In this document: piece after piece, positions 33,589-42,417 of the stretch
Position numbering within the stretch: the stretch's first letter is position 1
Layout of the letters: the number at the start of each line of letters is the position of its first letter
Source: Agromyces hippuratus
GTDB taxonomy: Bacteria > Actinomycetota > Actinomycetes > Actinomycetales > Microbacteriaceae
NCBI RefSeq assembly: GCF_013410355.1
Contig: NZ_JACCFI010000001.1
Span: 2,108,001-2,172,000 of the forward strand
Direction: 5' to 3'
Length of the DNA: 64,000 nt
The notes under the pieces: generated by a model
What the model was told of the DNA's origin: nothing
Databases searched by the model: none
Seen by the model: only the letters and a program-made list of their open reading frames with translations
Translations under genes and position numbers: made by a program

Positions 33589-35385
33589 TCAGAGCGAGGG
33601 CGTGCGCGGCGGCGCCACGCGGCGCGGCGTCGCGGTCGGCAGTGCCTCGAACGCCGCGGCGAGCGCGAGCAGCGCCGAGTCGTCGTAGGCGCGCCCGGCG
33701 AAGGTGAGGCCCACCGGCATCCGGATGTCGCGCATGACGCCCATCGGCACCGTGACGGTCGGGATGCCGAGGTGGCGCGGCACGAGGTTGCCGTTCGCGA
33801 CCCAGACGCCGTTGCGCCAGCCGAGATCGGCGGATGCCTCGTTCACGTCCATGTCGGCGGGGCCGACGTCGGCGACGGCGGGGAAGGCGACGGCGTCGAG
33901 GCCGAGGTCGTCCATCCACTGCTCGAGGTCGATGCGGCGGGTCTCCTCGAGGCCGCGGAGCCCCTCCTCAAGTTCGGGTATGTCGGCGAGGGTCGCTCCG
34001 GGGTGCGCCCGCGCCCACTCGGGATACTCGGCGATGTCGTCGTCGAAGCCCGTATAGCGGTCGGGCAGCGCGCCCACGGGCGGCGGGAAGATGCGCTCGC
34101 CGTCGACGTCGGCGAGCGCGTGCAGCGCGGGGTCGCCGTTGTCGTCGAGGAAGTCGTTCCACGCCCAGGCCGAGAGGTCGACGATCTCGCGGCGCAGGTA
34201 CTCGGGGCTGACGAGTCCGCGAGTGGCGATCATGGGGGCGCCCGGGCGGTCGCCCTCATAGTTCGACACGACCGGGAAGTCGACGAGCACGACCTCGGCG
34301 CCGGCGGCCTCGAGGTCGCGGCGCGCCGCCTCCCAGAGCTCGATCACCGAGGCGCGGGTCTCGATGCGCTGCCCGGTCGCGCCGCCGATGCCGGGAGTGC
34401 TGCCGGGCTCGGCGGTGCCGGCATCGGGATCGGCGTTCACGTACATGCGCGGCACGCCGATGCGGGTGCCGGCGAGCGGGCGGGCGTCGGTCGCGGCATC
34501 CGTCGCTGCGCCGGTTGCGGGCCCCGCGAGGGCCGCATACGAGTCGGGGCGAACCGCGGACGCCGCGGGGATCTCGATCCACGGCTGCACCCGCCAGAAG
34601 TCGCCGCGCGTCTCGGCGTCGTCGGCGACGATCACGTCGAGCACCTCGAGGAGGTCGGCCATGGTGCGGGTGTGCGGCACGACGACGTCCATCGTGGGCA
34701 CGAGCGGCCAGTTGCCGCGCACCGAGATGACGCCGCGCGAGGGCGTGTATGCGCAGAGGCCGTTGTTCGACGCCGGCGCCCGGCCCGACGACCAGGTCTC
34801 CTCGCCGAGACCGAACGCCGCGTACGACGCCGCCGTCGCGGTGCCCGAGCCGTTCGACGACCCTGAGCCGAAGGCGGCGGTGAGGTACTCGGCGTTGTAC
34901 GGGCTCTCGGCACGGCCGTAGACGCCGCGCTGCATGCCGCCGTTGGCCATGGGCGGCATGTTCGTCAGGCCGATGAGCACGGCGCCCGCGCCACGCAGGC
35001 GTTCGATCGTGAACGCGTCGCGCTGCGCGACGAGGTGCTCGAACGCGGGCGAGCCCGCGGCTGCGGTGAGGCCCTTCGCGAGGTAGCTGTCCTTCGCGGT
35101 GTACGGGATGCCGTCGAGCGGGCCGAGGGTCTCACCGCGTGCCCGGCGGGCATCGGATGCCTCGGCGTCGGCGCGGGCGCCGGGGTTCATCACGACGAGG
35201 GCGTTGAGCGCGGTTCCCCCGCCCCCTGAGCCCGTCGAACTGTTCCCTGAGCTTGTCGAAGGGCGATCGAACGCGGCGATGCGCGCGAGGTAGGCGTCGA
35301 GCAGCTCGACCGCCGTGACGCGACCCGAATCGAGCGCGGCACGGAGCTCGGCGATCGAGGCCTCGACGACGTCGAACCTGCTCAT
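33589..35385 (-). CDS. Amidase signature family enzyme with repeat-derived insert
   Basis: The 598-residue amidase has the Ser-cisSer-Lys triad elements: Lys in IPYTAKDSY near residue 95, the GSGSSNGSGTATA loop near 170, and the nucleophile Ser region EETWSSGRAPASNN near 193. Amidases of this group hydrolyse carbon-nitrogen bonds of amides. At about residues 41-56 the chain reads FDRPSTSSGNSSTG followed by a Gly run; this is encoded by two units of the dispersed intergenic repeat in frame. The start overlaps the agmatine deiminase stop by one base (TGATG), so the enzyme may act in the same pathway, for example on N-carbamoylputrescine, but that is inference. Confidence 0.85.
   Translation of the reverse strand: MSRFDVVEASIAELRAALDSGRVTAVELLDAYLARIAAFDRPSTSSGNSSTGSGGGGTALNALVVMNPGARADAEASDARRARGETLGPLDGIPYTAKDSYLAKGLTAAAGSPAFEHLVAQRDAFTIERLRGAGAVLIGLTNMPPMANGGMQRGVYGRAESPYNAEYLTAAFGSGSSNGSGTATAASYAAFGLGEETWSSGRAPASNNGLCAYTPSRGVISVRGNWPLVPTMDVVVPHTRTMADLLEVLDVIVADDAETRGDFWRVQPWIEIPAASAVRPDSYAALAGPATGAATDAATDARPLAGTRIGVPRMYVNADPDAGTAEPGSTPGIGGATGQRIETRASVIELWEAARRDLEAAGAEVVLVDFPVVSNYEGDRPGAPMIATRGLVSPEYLRREIVDLSAWAWNDFLDDNGDPALHALADVDGERIFPPPVGALPDRYTGFDDDIAEYPEWARAHPGATLADIPELEEGLRGLEETRRIDLEQWMDDLGLDAVAFPAVADVGPADMDVNEASADLGWRNGVWVANGNLVPRHLGIPTVTVPMGVMRDIRMPVGLTFAGRAYDDSALLALAAAFEALPTATPRRVAPPRTPSL
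35224..35263. repeat. Two dispersed-repeat units inside the amidase coding sequence
   Basis: CCCTGAGCCCGTCGAAC (35224-35240) and CCCTGAGCTTGTCGAAGGG (35245-35263) are direct copies 21 bp apart, each resembling the core TCGACAGGCTCAGGG type. Read on the minus strand they encode a Ser/Thr/Gly-rich loop without breaking the frame. Confidence 0.75.
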
Positions 35386-36416
35386 CAGCCGACCACCGGC
35401 TGCTGCTGCGTGATGCAGTGGATGCCGCCGCCGCCGGCGAAGATCTGCCGCGCGTCGACGGTCACGGCGCGCCGACCGGGGTAGGCCGCCTCGAGGATCT
35501 CGCGCGCCGCGGCATCCGCCTCGTCGTCGCCGAAGCCGCACGCGATGACGCCGCCGTTGACGACCAGGTGGTTGACGTAGCTGTAGTCGACGAAGCCCTC
35601 GTCGTCGCGGATGACCGACGGCGCGGGCAGCTCGGTGACCTCGAGCGTGCGCCCCGCGGCATCCGTCGACCCGGCGAGCAGCGCGACGATCTCGCGGCTG
35701 ACCTCGAAGTCGGGGTGCTCGGGGTTGCGCTGCGAGTGCACGAGCACCTGGCCGGGCGAGGTGAGCGTCGCGACGATGTCGACGTGCCCGTTCGTGCCGA
35801 GCTCGTCGTAGTCGCGGGTGAGGCCGCGCGGCAGCCAGATGGCCTTCGTCGCCCCGATCGTGCGGGCCATCTCGGCCTCGACGCGGCGCTTGTCGGCATA
35901 GGGGTTGCGGCGGGGGTCGAGCTGCACGGTCTCGGTGAGCAGCACCGTGCCCTCGCCGTCGACGTGGATGCCGCCGCCCTCGTTCACGAGCGCGCTCGAG
36001 ACGAGCTCCGCTCCGACGCGATCGGCGACGAAGCGGGCGTGCTCGGCCGACTTCTCCCATCGTGCCCATTCCGGCGCGCCCCAGCCGTTGAAGGTCCAGT
36101 CGACGGCGCCGAGCACGCCCGGGCGCTCGTCGTCGACGACGAAGGTGGGGCCGTGGTCGCGCATCCAGAACTCGTCGACGGGGCATTCCACGATCTCGAC
36201 CGCTGGGTCGAGCAGGCGCCGGGCGTTCTCGAGCTCACTCGGGTCGACGAGGATCGAGACGGGTTCGAACTCGGCGATCGTGTTCGCGACCGCGGCCCAG
36301 GCGGCGAAGGTGCGCTCGACGCCGCCGGGCGTCTCGTCGGCGACGTTGTCGGCGACCGGGAACGCCATCCAGGTGCGCTCGTGGGGTGCGGTCTCGGACG
36401 GCATGCGCCAGCTCAT
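35385..36416 (-). CDS. Agmatine deiminase
   Basis: The 343-residue enzyme converts agmatine to N-carbamoylputrescine in polyamine or arginine degradation. It has the guanidino-modifying enzyme fold with WMRDHGPTFV near residue 87, NEGGGIHVDG near 147, the HVDIVATL His segment near 215, and the catalytic Cys in AGGGGIHCITQQQP near 334. ATG 36416 follows a strong GGAGGA site; the open frame goes to 36485 but that part covers the regulatory palindrome. The amidase gene follows with a TGATG junction. The TetR gene is divergent across 111 bp, suggesting it controls this operon. Confidence 0.92.
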   Translation of the reverse strand: MSWRMPSETAPHERTWMAFPVADNVADETPGGVERTFAAWAAVANTIAEFEPVSILVDPSELENARRLLDPAVEIVECPVDEFWMRDHGPTFVVDDERPGVLGAVDWTFNGWGAPEWARWEKSAEHARFVADRVGAELVSSALVNEGGGIHVDGEGTVLLTETVQLDPRRNPYADKRRVEAEMARTIGATKAIWLPRGLTRDYDELGTNGHVDIVATLTSPGQVLVHSQRNPEHPDFEVSREIVALLAGSTDAAGRTLEVTELPAPSVIRDDEGFVDYSYVNHLVVNGGVIACGFGDDEADAAAREILEAAYPGRRAVTVDARQIFAGGGGIHCITQQQPVVG

Positions 36417-36477
36417 CGGTTCCTCCGTGCGTCGCGTCGGTGCGTCGGCCGTGCCGAGCGGCATCCGTCGATTTATA

Positions 36478-36493
36478 TTGATCAAATGATCAA
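36478..36493. promoter_or_regulatory. Palindromic operator between agmatine deiminase and tetR
   Basis: TTGATC-AAAT-GATCAA is a perfect six-base inverted repeat, in an AT-rich island (TTTATATTGATCAAATGATC) that stands out in this GC-rich DNA. It overlaps the likely promoters of both divergent genes and is the best candidate binding site for the TetR protein. Confidence 0.7.
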
Positions 36494-36527
36494 CAACTGA
36501 CCCGACGGTACATAGACTGAGCGCACC

Positions 36528-37166
36528 ATGTCAAGCACGCCACGCAAGCGCGCCGAGCGCAAGCCCCCCGCCGAGCGCCGAGCCGAGATCGCAGCGGCGG
36601 CACGCACGCTCGCCCTCGGCGAGGGCCTCGCGGCCGTGACGCTGCGCGCCGTCGCCGCCCGTGCGGGCGTGACGCCTGCCCTCGTGGCGCACTACCAGCC
36701 GAGCATGGACGCCCTCATCGCCGAGACGTTCGACGCGATCGTCGCCGTCGAGATCGAGGAGGTCGGCGCGCTCCTCGCCGCGCGGCGGACCCCGCCGGAG
36801 CGCCTCGCCGCCCTCATCGGCACGCTGCTCGACGGCTCGCGCGAAGACGTCACCATCGTCTGGGTCGAGGCCTGGGCGCTCGGCCGGCGCAACGAGTCGC
36901 TCGCGGCGAGCGTGCGGCACCGCATGGACGCCTGGCAGTCGGTCATCGTGGGCGTCATCGACGACGGCGTCGCGTCGGGCGACTTCGGGCCCGTCGATGC
37001 CGCGGCGGCCGCCTGGCAACTGCTCGGCATGATCGACGGACTCAACGCCCAGGCGCTCGTGCGCTGGGACGGGGCCGGCGAGCGGGATGCGCTGACGACC
37101 CGGAGCGTCGAGGGCCTGCTGGGGCTGCGACCGGGCGTCCTGCGGGTTGAGCATGTCGAAACCTGA
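36528..37166 (+). CDS. TetR-family regulator, likely controlling agmatine deiminase-amidase operon
   Basis: The 212-residue protein has an N-terminal helix-turn-helix at about 17-62 (ERRAEIAAAARTLALGEG, VTLRAVAARAGVTPALVAHY), as in BetI-like TetR proteins, and a helical ligand domain. Its last eight or nine residues (LRVEHVET) are encoded by a unit of the dispersed repeat at 37141-37163. So the original stop was probably upstream or lost when the repeat inserted. It is divergent from the agmatine deiminase operon and faces its palindromic operator; polyamine or agmatine is a plausible inducer. Confidence 0.87.
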   Translation: MSSTPRKRAERKPPAERRAEIAAAARTLALGEGLAAVTLRAVAARAGVTPALVAHYQPSMDALIAETFDAIVAVEIEEVGALLAARRTPPERLAALIGTLLDGSREDVTIVWVEAWALGRRNESLAASVRHRMDAWQSVIVGVIDDGVASGDFGPVDAAAAAWQLLGMIDGLNAQALVRWDGAGERDALTTRSVEGLLGLRPGVLRVEHVET

Positions 37167-37200
37167 GCCTGCACTCCACCTCGACAGGCTCGACCCGCAG
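37141..37200. repeat. Inverted pair of dispersed-repeat units at the 3' end of tetR
   Basis: TGCGGGTTGAGCATGTCGAA at 37141-37160 pairs with CTCGACAGGCTCGACCCGCA at about 37180-37199 as an imperfect inverted repeat. The resulting hairpin spans the tetR stop codon and probably acts as its terminator. Confidence 0.75.
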
Positions 37201-37284
37201 CATCGAATGCCCGCTCCTCAACCGGCGAGCGCTGATGTCGGCGGCCCCGGATAGCGTGGGACCACGCCGACCCGAAGGAGCCTG

Positions 37285-40200
37285 ATGTACCTGGTTGACG
37301 GTTCGGTCGTCACGAGCGCGAGCGACCTGAAGAAGGCGTCCGAGTGCGAGTTCGCCTTCCTCCGCGCGCTCGACGCGAAGCTCGGCCGCATCGAGAAGGT
37401 GCCCGACCCCGAAGACGCGATGCTCGAGCGCTCGGGCCGACTCGGCGACCAGCACGAGTTGAACGTGCTCGACGACTACCGTGCCGCGCTCGGCGACGGC
37501 GTCGTCGAGATCGAACGGCCCGACGTGCGCGACCCTTCCGCGGTCGCCGCCGCCGTCGACGCCACGCAGGCCGCGTTCGCGGCGGGCGCCCCGGTCGTCT
37601 TCCAGGCGACCTTCGCCGACGAGGGCTTCATCGGCTTCGCCGACTTCATCGTGCGCCAGCCCGACGGCCGCTACCTGGTGCAGGATTCGAAGCTCGCCCG
37701 GCGAGCCCGGGTCACCGCACTGCTCCAGCTCGCCGCCTACGCCGAACAGCTCGAGCGCACGGGCGTGCCGTGCGCCGACACTGTCGAACTGCTGCTCGGC
37801 GACGGCACCACGAGCGTGCACCGCCTCGACGACATCGCCCCGGTCTACCGGCTGCGCCGCGAGCGGCTCGAGCAGATCGTGGCCGACCGGCTCGCCGAAG
37901 ACGGCCCGGTCGAGTGGGGCGACCCGCGCTACGCCCTCGACGGGCGCTGCCCGACGTGCGACCTCGAGGTGCAGGCGCACCGCGACGTGCTGCTCGTCGC
38001 CGGCCTCAGGGTCACGCAGCGCGCAGCCCTGCACGACGCGGGCATCACGACGATCGACCAGCTCGCGGCATCCTTCGGACCGGTGCCCGGCGTGCTCGAC
38101 GCGACGATCGAGAACCTGCGGGTGCAGGCGCGACTGCAGCTCGAGGCCGAGTCCGCAGAGCTCGAAGCGGATGCATCGGGGCTCCGCTCCCCTGACGACC
38201 CGCCGCTGCCGCCGCCCGTCGTCGTGCGCGACGCCGCCTCGCTCGCCGCCATCCCCGAGCCCGACGCCGGCGACCTCTTCTTCGACTTCGAGGGCGACCC
38301 CCTCTACACCGAGGGCTCGGCCGACGACTGGGGCCTCGACTACCTCTTCGGCATGGTCGACAACGCCGAGCAGTTCACGCCGCTCTGGGCACACTCCTTC
38401 GCCGAGGAGCGGGTCGCGCTCGTGCAGTTCCTCGAGCTCGTGGCGCTGCGCCGGGCCGCCCACCCGCACATGCACATCTACCACTACGCGAGCTACGAGC
38501 GCACGCACCTGCTCTCGATGGCCGCGCGGCATGGCGTCGGCGAGGCCGCCGTCGACCAGTTGCTCGCCGACGGCGTCTTCGTCGACCTCTACCCGATCGT
38601 CAAGCGCGCGGTGCGCGTCGGCAGCCGCTCGTACTCGATCAAGAAGCTCGAGCCGCTCTACATGGGCACCGAACTGCGCGAGGCCGACGTGAAGTCGGGC
38701 GGCGACTCCATTCTCGAATACGTGCGCGCCCGCGAGCTCGCGGCGACCGGCGAGACCGACCCGGTCACCGGTCTGGTCGGGGCGGCGGCCGCCCAGTACG
38801 TGCTCGACGACCTCGCCGACTACAACCGCTACGACTGCGTCTCGACCCTGCGGCTCCGCGACTGGCTGCTCGGACTCGCACGCGACGCCGGTGTCGACCC
38901 CGTGCCCGAGTCGCTCATCGTCGAGGCGGCCAAGGCCGCGGGCAAGGTCTACGAACCCACCCCGCTCGCCGTGCACCTGCAGTCGATCGCGGGCCCGCCC
39001 GACGACCCCGATCGCGACGCCGACCACACCGCCCTCGCCCTCGCGGCCGCCGCGATCGACTATCACGACCGCGAGGCGAAGAGCTTCTGGTGGTCGCACT
39101 ACTTCCGCGTCGAGCAGCCGCTCGAGGCCTGGGAGGATCACCGCGACGTGCTCGTCGTCGACCCGGCACGGTCGGCCGTGGTGCAGCGCTGGTACCGCGA
39201 AGACCACCACCGCGTCGACCGACGGCATGTGCGTCTACGGGGCCGCATCGCGCCGGGGTCGAAGTTCAGCGTGGGCGGTGAACCGATCGCGCTCTACGAA
39301 CCGCCGGCACCCTTCCCGAGCCATTCGCTGCGGCCCGGGTCGCGGGCGTGGCACTCGGTGAAGGTGCTCGAGGTGTTCGACGACGGCGTGCTCATCGAAG
39401 AGACCGCGGTCGCCGGCGTCTCGTGGAATGAGCTGCCGTTCGCCCTCGCCCCCGGCACGCCCCCGCAGGCCGGCCGCCAGCAGGGGGCGATCCTCGAGTG
39501 GGCGCAGCACCTCGAACGCGCCTTCCCGCGCTGGCCCGCGAACCCCTCGATCGACGTGCTGCGCCGCATCCCGCCGCGCACGCGCAGCGGTGCCGGCCTC
39601 GTGCCGCTCGGTGCCGACCACGACTACGTCGCCGCGGTCACCGCGTCGCTCCGCGACCTCGACGACTCGTACCTCGCGGTGCAGGGCCCCCCGGGCACCG
39701 GCAAGACGTACCTGGCCTCCCATGTGATCACCGAACTCGTGGGGCGGCACGCCTGGAAGATCGGCGTCGTCGCCCAGTCGCACGCCGTGGTCGAGAACGT
39801 GCTCGACGCCGTCGTGCGAGCGGGCCTCGACCCCGAGCTCGTCGCGAAGGCCCCGAAAGACGCGAAGGAGCCCGGCGACCACGGGTACACCTTCTTCCCG
39901 AAGAACGGCGTCGCCGAGTACACATCGGCCCACGAAACCTCGGGATACGTCATCGGCGGCACCGCGTGGGACTTCTCGAACGACAACCGCGTGCCCCGCG
40001 GCTCGCTCGACCTGCTCGTCATCGACGAGGCCGGCCAGTTCTCGCTCGCCTCGACCATCGCCTCGGCGGTCGGCGCGCGCAACCTGCTGCTGCTCGGCGA
40101 CCCCCAGCAGCTGCCGCAGGTGAGCCAGGGCAACCACCCCGAACCCATCGACACCTCGGCGCTCGGCTGGATCACCGACGGCCACGACGTGCTGCCCGCC

Positions 40201-40878
40201 GAGTTCGGCTACTTCCTCGCCGAGAGCCGGCGCATGCACCCCGCCGTCGCCGAGCCGGTGTCGCGTCTCTCGTACGAGGGCGAGCTGCACTCGCACCCGG
40301 TGGCCTCGCAACGTTCGCTCGACGGCGTCGCTCCGGGCCTCACCGCGCTGCCGATCGAGCACTTCGGCAACACGACCTCGTCGCCCGAAGAGGCGCGCGC
40401 GGTCGTCGACCTGGCTCACTCATTGCTCGGGCGCGACTGGGTCGAAGAGACCGCCGGGCGATCGGCGGCCTCAGCCGGGTCGACGGATGCTGCGGCATCC
40501 GCTCGCCCACTGACGCAGCGCGACCTCATCGTCGTGACGCCGTACAACGCGCAGCTCTCCGAGGTGCGGGCCGCGCTCGACGCGGCAGGGCTGACCGAGG
40601 TGCCGGTCGGCACGGTCGACAAGTTCCAGGGTCAGGAGGCGGTCGTCGCGATCGTCTCGCTCGCCGCGTCGTCGGCAGCGGCCGCGCCGCGCGGCGTCGA
40701 GTTCCTGCTCCTGAAGAACCGGCTGAACGTGGCGATCTCGCGGGCGAAGTGGGCGGCGTACCTGCTCTACTCGCCCGGGCTGCTCGACGCCCTGCCGTAC
40801 ACGCCCGACGGGGTGGCGCAGCTCAGTGCGTTCGTGAGGCTCGTCGGCGACCCGGTGCTCGCTCCCGTGCGCGGCTGA
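37285..40878 (+). CDS. TM0106-type RecB-like nuclease fused to a superfamily 1 DNA helicase
   Basis: This 1197-residue protein has three parts. Residues about 1-330 are a RecB-like PD-(D/E)xK region (GFADFIVRQPDGRYLVQDSKLA near 113-134) with a CPTC zinc pair near 228. Residues about 330-540 look like an RNase H-like exonuclease domain (LFFDFEGDPLY, HIYHYASYERTHL, YNRYDCVSTL). Residues about 760-1190 are an Upf1/Dna2-like helicase with Walker A GPPGTGKT at 801-808, Walker B VIDEAGQF near 914, DKFQGQEA at 1112 and RLNVAISRAK. It should process DNA ends or flaps. No partner gene flanks it, and the ATG follows a GAAGGAGCC site. Confidence 0.88.
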   Translation: MYLVDGSVVTSASDLKKASECEFAFLRALDAKLGRIEKVPDPEDAMLERSGRLGDQHELNVLDDYRAALGDGVVEIERPDVRDPSAVAAAVDATQAAFAAGAPVVFQATFADEGFIGFADFIVRQPDGRYLVQDSKLARRARVTALLQLAAYAEQLERTGVPCADTVELLLGDGTTSVHRLDDIAPVYRLRRERLEQIVADRLAEDGPVEWGDPRYALDGRCPTCDLEVQAHRDVLLVAGLRVTQRAALHDAGITTIDQLAASFGPVPGVLDATIENLRVQARLQLEAESAELEADASGLRSPDDPPLPPPVVVRDAASLAAIPEPDAGDLFFDFEGDPLYTEGSADDWGLDYLFGMVDNAEQFTPLWAHSFAEERVALVQFLELVALRRAAHPHMHIYHYASYERTHLLSMAARHGVGEAAVDQLLADGVFVDLYPIVKRAVRVGSRSYSIKKLEPLYMGTELREADVKSGGDSILEYVRARELAATGETDPVTGLVGAAAAQYVLDDLADYNRYDCVSTLRLRDWLLGLARDAGVDPVPESLIVEAAKAAGKVYEPTPLAVHLQSIAGPPDDPDRDADHTALALAAAAIDYHDREAKSFWWSHYFRVEQPLEAWEDHRDVLVVDPARSAVVQRWYREDHHRVDRRHVRLRGRIAPGSKFSVGGEPIALYEPPAPFPSHSLRPGSRAWHSVKVLEVFDDGVLIEETAVAGVSWNELPFALAPGTPPQAGRQQGAILEWAQHLERAFPRWPANPSIDVLRRIPPRTRSGAGLVPLGADHDYVAAVTASLRDLDDSYLAVQGPPGTGKTYLASHVITELVGRHAWKIGVVAQSHAVVENVLDAVVRAGLDPELVAKAPKDAKEPGDHGYTFFPKNGVAEYTSAHETSGYVIGGTAWDFSNDNRVPRGSLDLLVIDEAGQFSLASTIASAVGARNLLLLGDPQQLPQVSQGNHPEPIDTSALGWITDGHDVLPAEFGYFLAESRRMHPAVAEPVSRLSYEGELHSHPVASQRSLDGVAPGLTALPIEHFGNTTSSPEEARAVVDLAHSLLGRDWVEETAGRSAASAGSTDAAASARPLTQRDLIVVTPYNAQLSEVRAALDAAGLTEVPVGTVDKFQGQEAVVAIVSLAASSAAAAPRGVEFLLLKNRLNVAISRAKWAAYLLYSPGLLDALPYTPDGVAQLSAFVRLVGDPVLAPVRG

Positions 40879-40939
40879 CGAAGATTCGCAGCCGCGACCT
40901 GAGGTGCACGTGGCACGGCGCCGCGCTCCGGCGCCGCGC

Positions 40940-41398
40940 TCAGTCGCCGAAGTCGAGGCGGGTGCCGCCGACCCGGTCGGCAGTGAGCCGCACCACGACC
41001 CGACCCTCGGCGACCGCCTCGGTGAAGAACGCGGTGGGGTTCTCCGGACGCAGCTCGGCAGCGAGCATGCCGAGCAGCTCCAGGCCGACGTCGTCGCCCG
41101 GCTCCTCGGTCGGAGCTGAGACCTCGGCCCGCCCCTCGACCGTCGCGTACGACCACGGGTCATCGCCCGAGACGTGCAGCGACGCTCGGGGGTCACGCCT
41201 GAGGTGGGTCGCCTTCAGCCGGGTGGCGGTCGTCGAGAATCGAGCAGTCCGTTCCGCTGCGTCCCACGAGTAGAGCATGGTGGCGAGGTGGGGCTGGCCG
41301 TCGCGCTTGAGCGTGGCGAGCACCCCGAACTGGTGCGCGGCGAGCAGCTCCGATGCTTCGGTCTCGGTGAGGGGGACGGGTCCGGCGTTCTGGGTCAT
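40940..41398 (-). CDS. Pyridoxamine 5'-phosphate oxidase-family (split barrel) flavoprotein
   Basis: The 152-residue protein has the six-stranded split-barrel pattern: FGVLATLKRDGQPHLATMLYSWD near residue 25, ARFSTTATRLKATHLRRDPRASLHV near 53 and YATVEGRAEV near 85. This is typical for small F420- or FMN-dependent PPOX-class proteins, including deazaflavin reductases of actinobacteria. The start MTQNAG at 41398 gives the normal length; a GTG-type extension to 41437 is unlikely. Cofactor and substrate are not determinable by eye. Confidence 0.85.
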   Translation of the reverse strand: MTQNAGPVPLTETEASELLAAHQFGVLATLKRDGQPHLATMLYSWDAAERTARFSTTATRLKATHLRRDPRASLHVSGDDPWSYATVEGRAEVSAPTEEPGDDVGLELLGMLAAELRPENPTAFFTEAVAEGRVVVRLTADRVGGTRLDFGD

Positions 41399-41493
41399 GA
41401 TGTGGGGAACCTGCTCGACCGCTCGCGCATTCCGCACGCTTCACACGCCGTCACGCCGACGTCGGTCGGCCGATCAGGGCACGTCTGTCCGCG

Positions 41494-41925
41494 TCACCCG
41501 GCGAGCTTCGCCACGATGCCGTCGATGCGCCGCTGCCGCGTCTCGGCCGCCTTCGCGCCCTCGACCGCAGTGACGTGCGCCTTCCTCGCGCTCGGGGAGA
41601 GCGCATCGAATGCCGCACGCGCGCCGGCCGTCTCGAGCGCGGCCGCGAGGTCGTCGGGCACCTCGACCGTGCGGGGCGCCGTGTCGAGCTCGAGGTCGAC
41701 CTCGATCGGATCGCCGCCGCCGATGCCCGTGGCCGCTCGCTTGTCGGAACTGAACGAGATCATGAACCGGCCGCCCATGACCGCGACGGTGCTGCGGTAC
41801 TCGTAACCGTTCACGACCACGACGACGGGCGGTTTCTTGCCGCCGCCGAGCGCCTCGATCACCGTGGGCGGCACCTCGATGCCGGTGTTGTTGCCGACCT
41901 GGGACATCGTCGTCGCGAATCGCAT
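41494..41925 (-). CDS. DUF1905 / YdeI-OmpD-associated family protein
   Basis: The 143-residue protein has a DUF1905-like barrel in its first 85 residues (GIEVPPTVIEALGGGKKPPVVVVVNGYEYRSTVAVMGGRFM) and a YdeI-like helical end (LSPSARKAHVTAVEGAKAAETRQRRIDGIVAKLA). Such proteins are widespread and uncharacterised. It is divergent from the mycoredoxin-like gene, 68 bp apart. Confidence 0.8.
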   Translation of the reverse strand: MRFATTMSQVGNNTGIEVPPTVIEALGGGKKPPVVVVVNGYEYRSTVAVMGGRFMISFSSDKRAATGIGGGDPIEVDLELDTAPRTVEVPDDLAAALETAGARAAFDALSPSARKAHVTAVEGAKAAETRQRRIDGIVAKLAG

Positions 41926-41993
41926 GCGCCCGAGTCTGCCACCGCCGGCGGCCCCTGGGAATAACTGACAGGGTACCCACGTAGGTTATTGGT

Positions 41994-42269
41994 ATGACTT
42001 CGCCTGCCACCGACCTGAACCCCGCCCGCGTCACGATGTACGGCGCCGAGTGGTGCAGCGACTGCCGCCGCTCGAAGCGCCTGCTCGACGCGCGCGGCGT
42101 CGACTACGACTACGTCGACCTCGAGACCGTCGCCGACGGCGCCGACCGCGCCAAGGCGATCAGCGGCCGCACGCAGATCCCCGTGGTCGTCTTCCCCGAC
42201 GGCACGCACTTCACCGAGCCGACCGATGCCGAGCTCGCGGCGAAGCTCGACGAGGCCATCGCCGCGTAA
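41994..42269 (+). CDS. Glutaredoxin-like protein (mycoredoxin type)
   Basis: The 91-residue thioredoxin-fold protein has WCSDC (Cys21, Cys24), the cis-Pro in TQIPVVVFPDGTH and the C-terminal LAAKLDEAI helix, as in mycoredoxin Mrx1, which reduces protein-mycothiol mixed disulphides in actinobacteria. The active site CSDC differs from the usual CGYC/CPYC, so its redox potential may differ. The promoter region is compact and the gene stands alone. Confidence 0.85.
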   Translation: MTSPATDLNPARVTMYGAEWCSDCRRSKRLLDARGVDYDYVDLETVADGADRAKAISGRTQIPVVVFPDGTHFTEPTDAELAAKLDEAIAA

Positions 42270-42417
42270 GCAACGCATGAGCGATCGGGCTCCCGGCGTT
42301 CGGATCGCGTAACAAACGGGCTCGAGGCGTGCGCCGGGCGTAGAACTGAGGCATGCCTCCGATCACCCCCGCGAACGTCGCGTGCCGATCCGGCTCCCCC
42401 ACGACGGCGAGCAGGCG

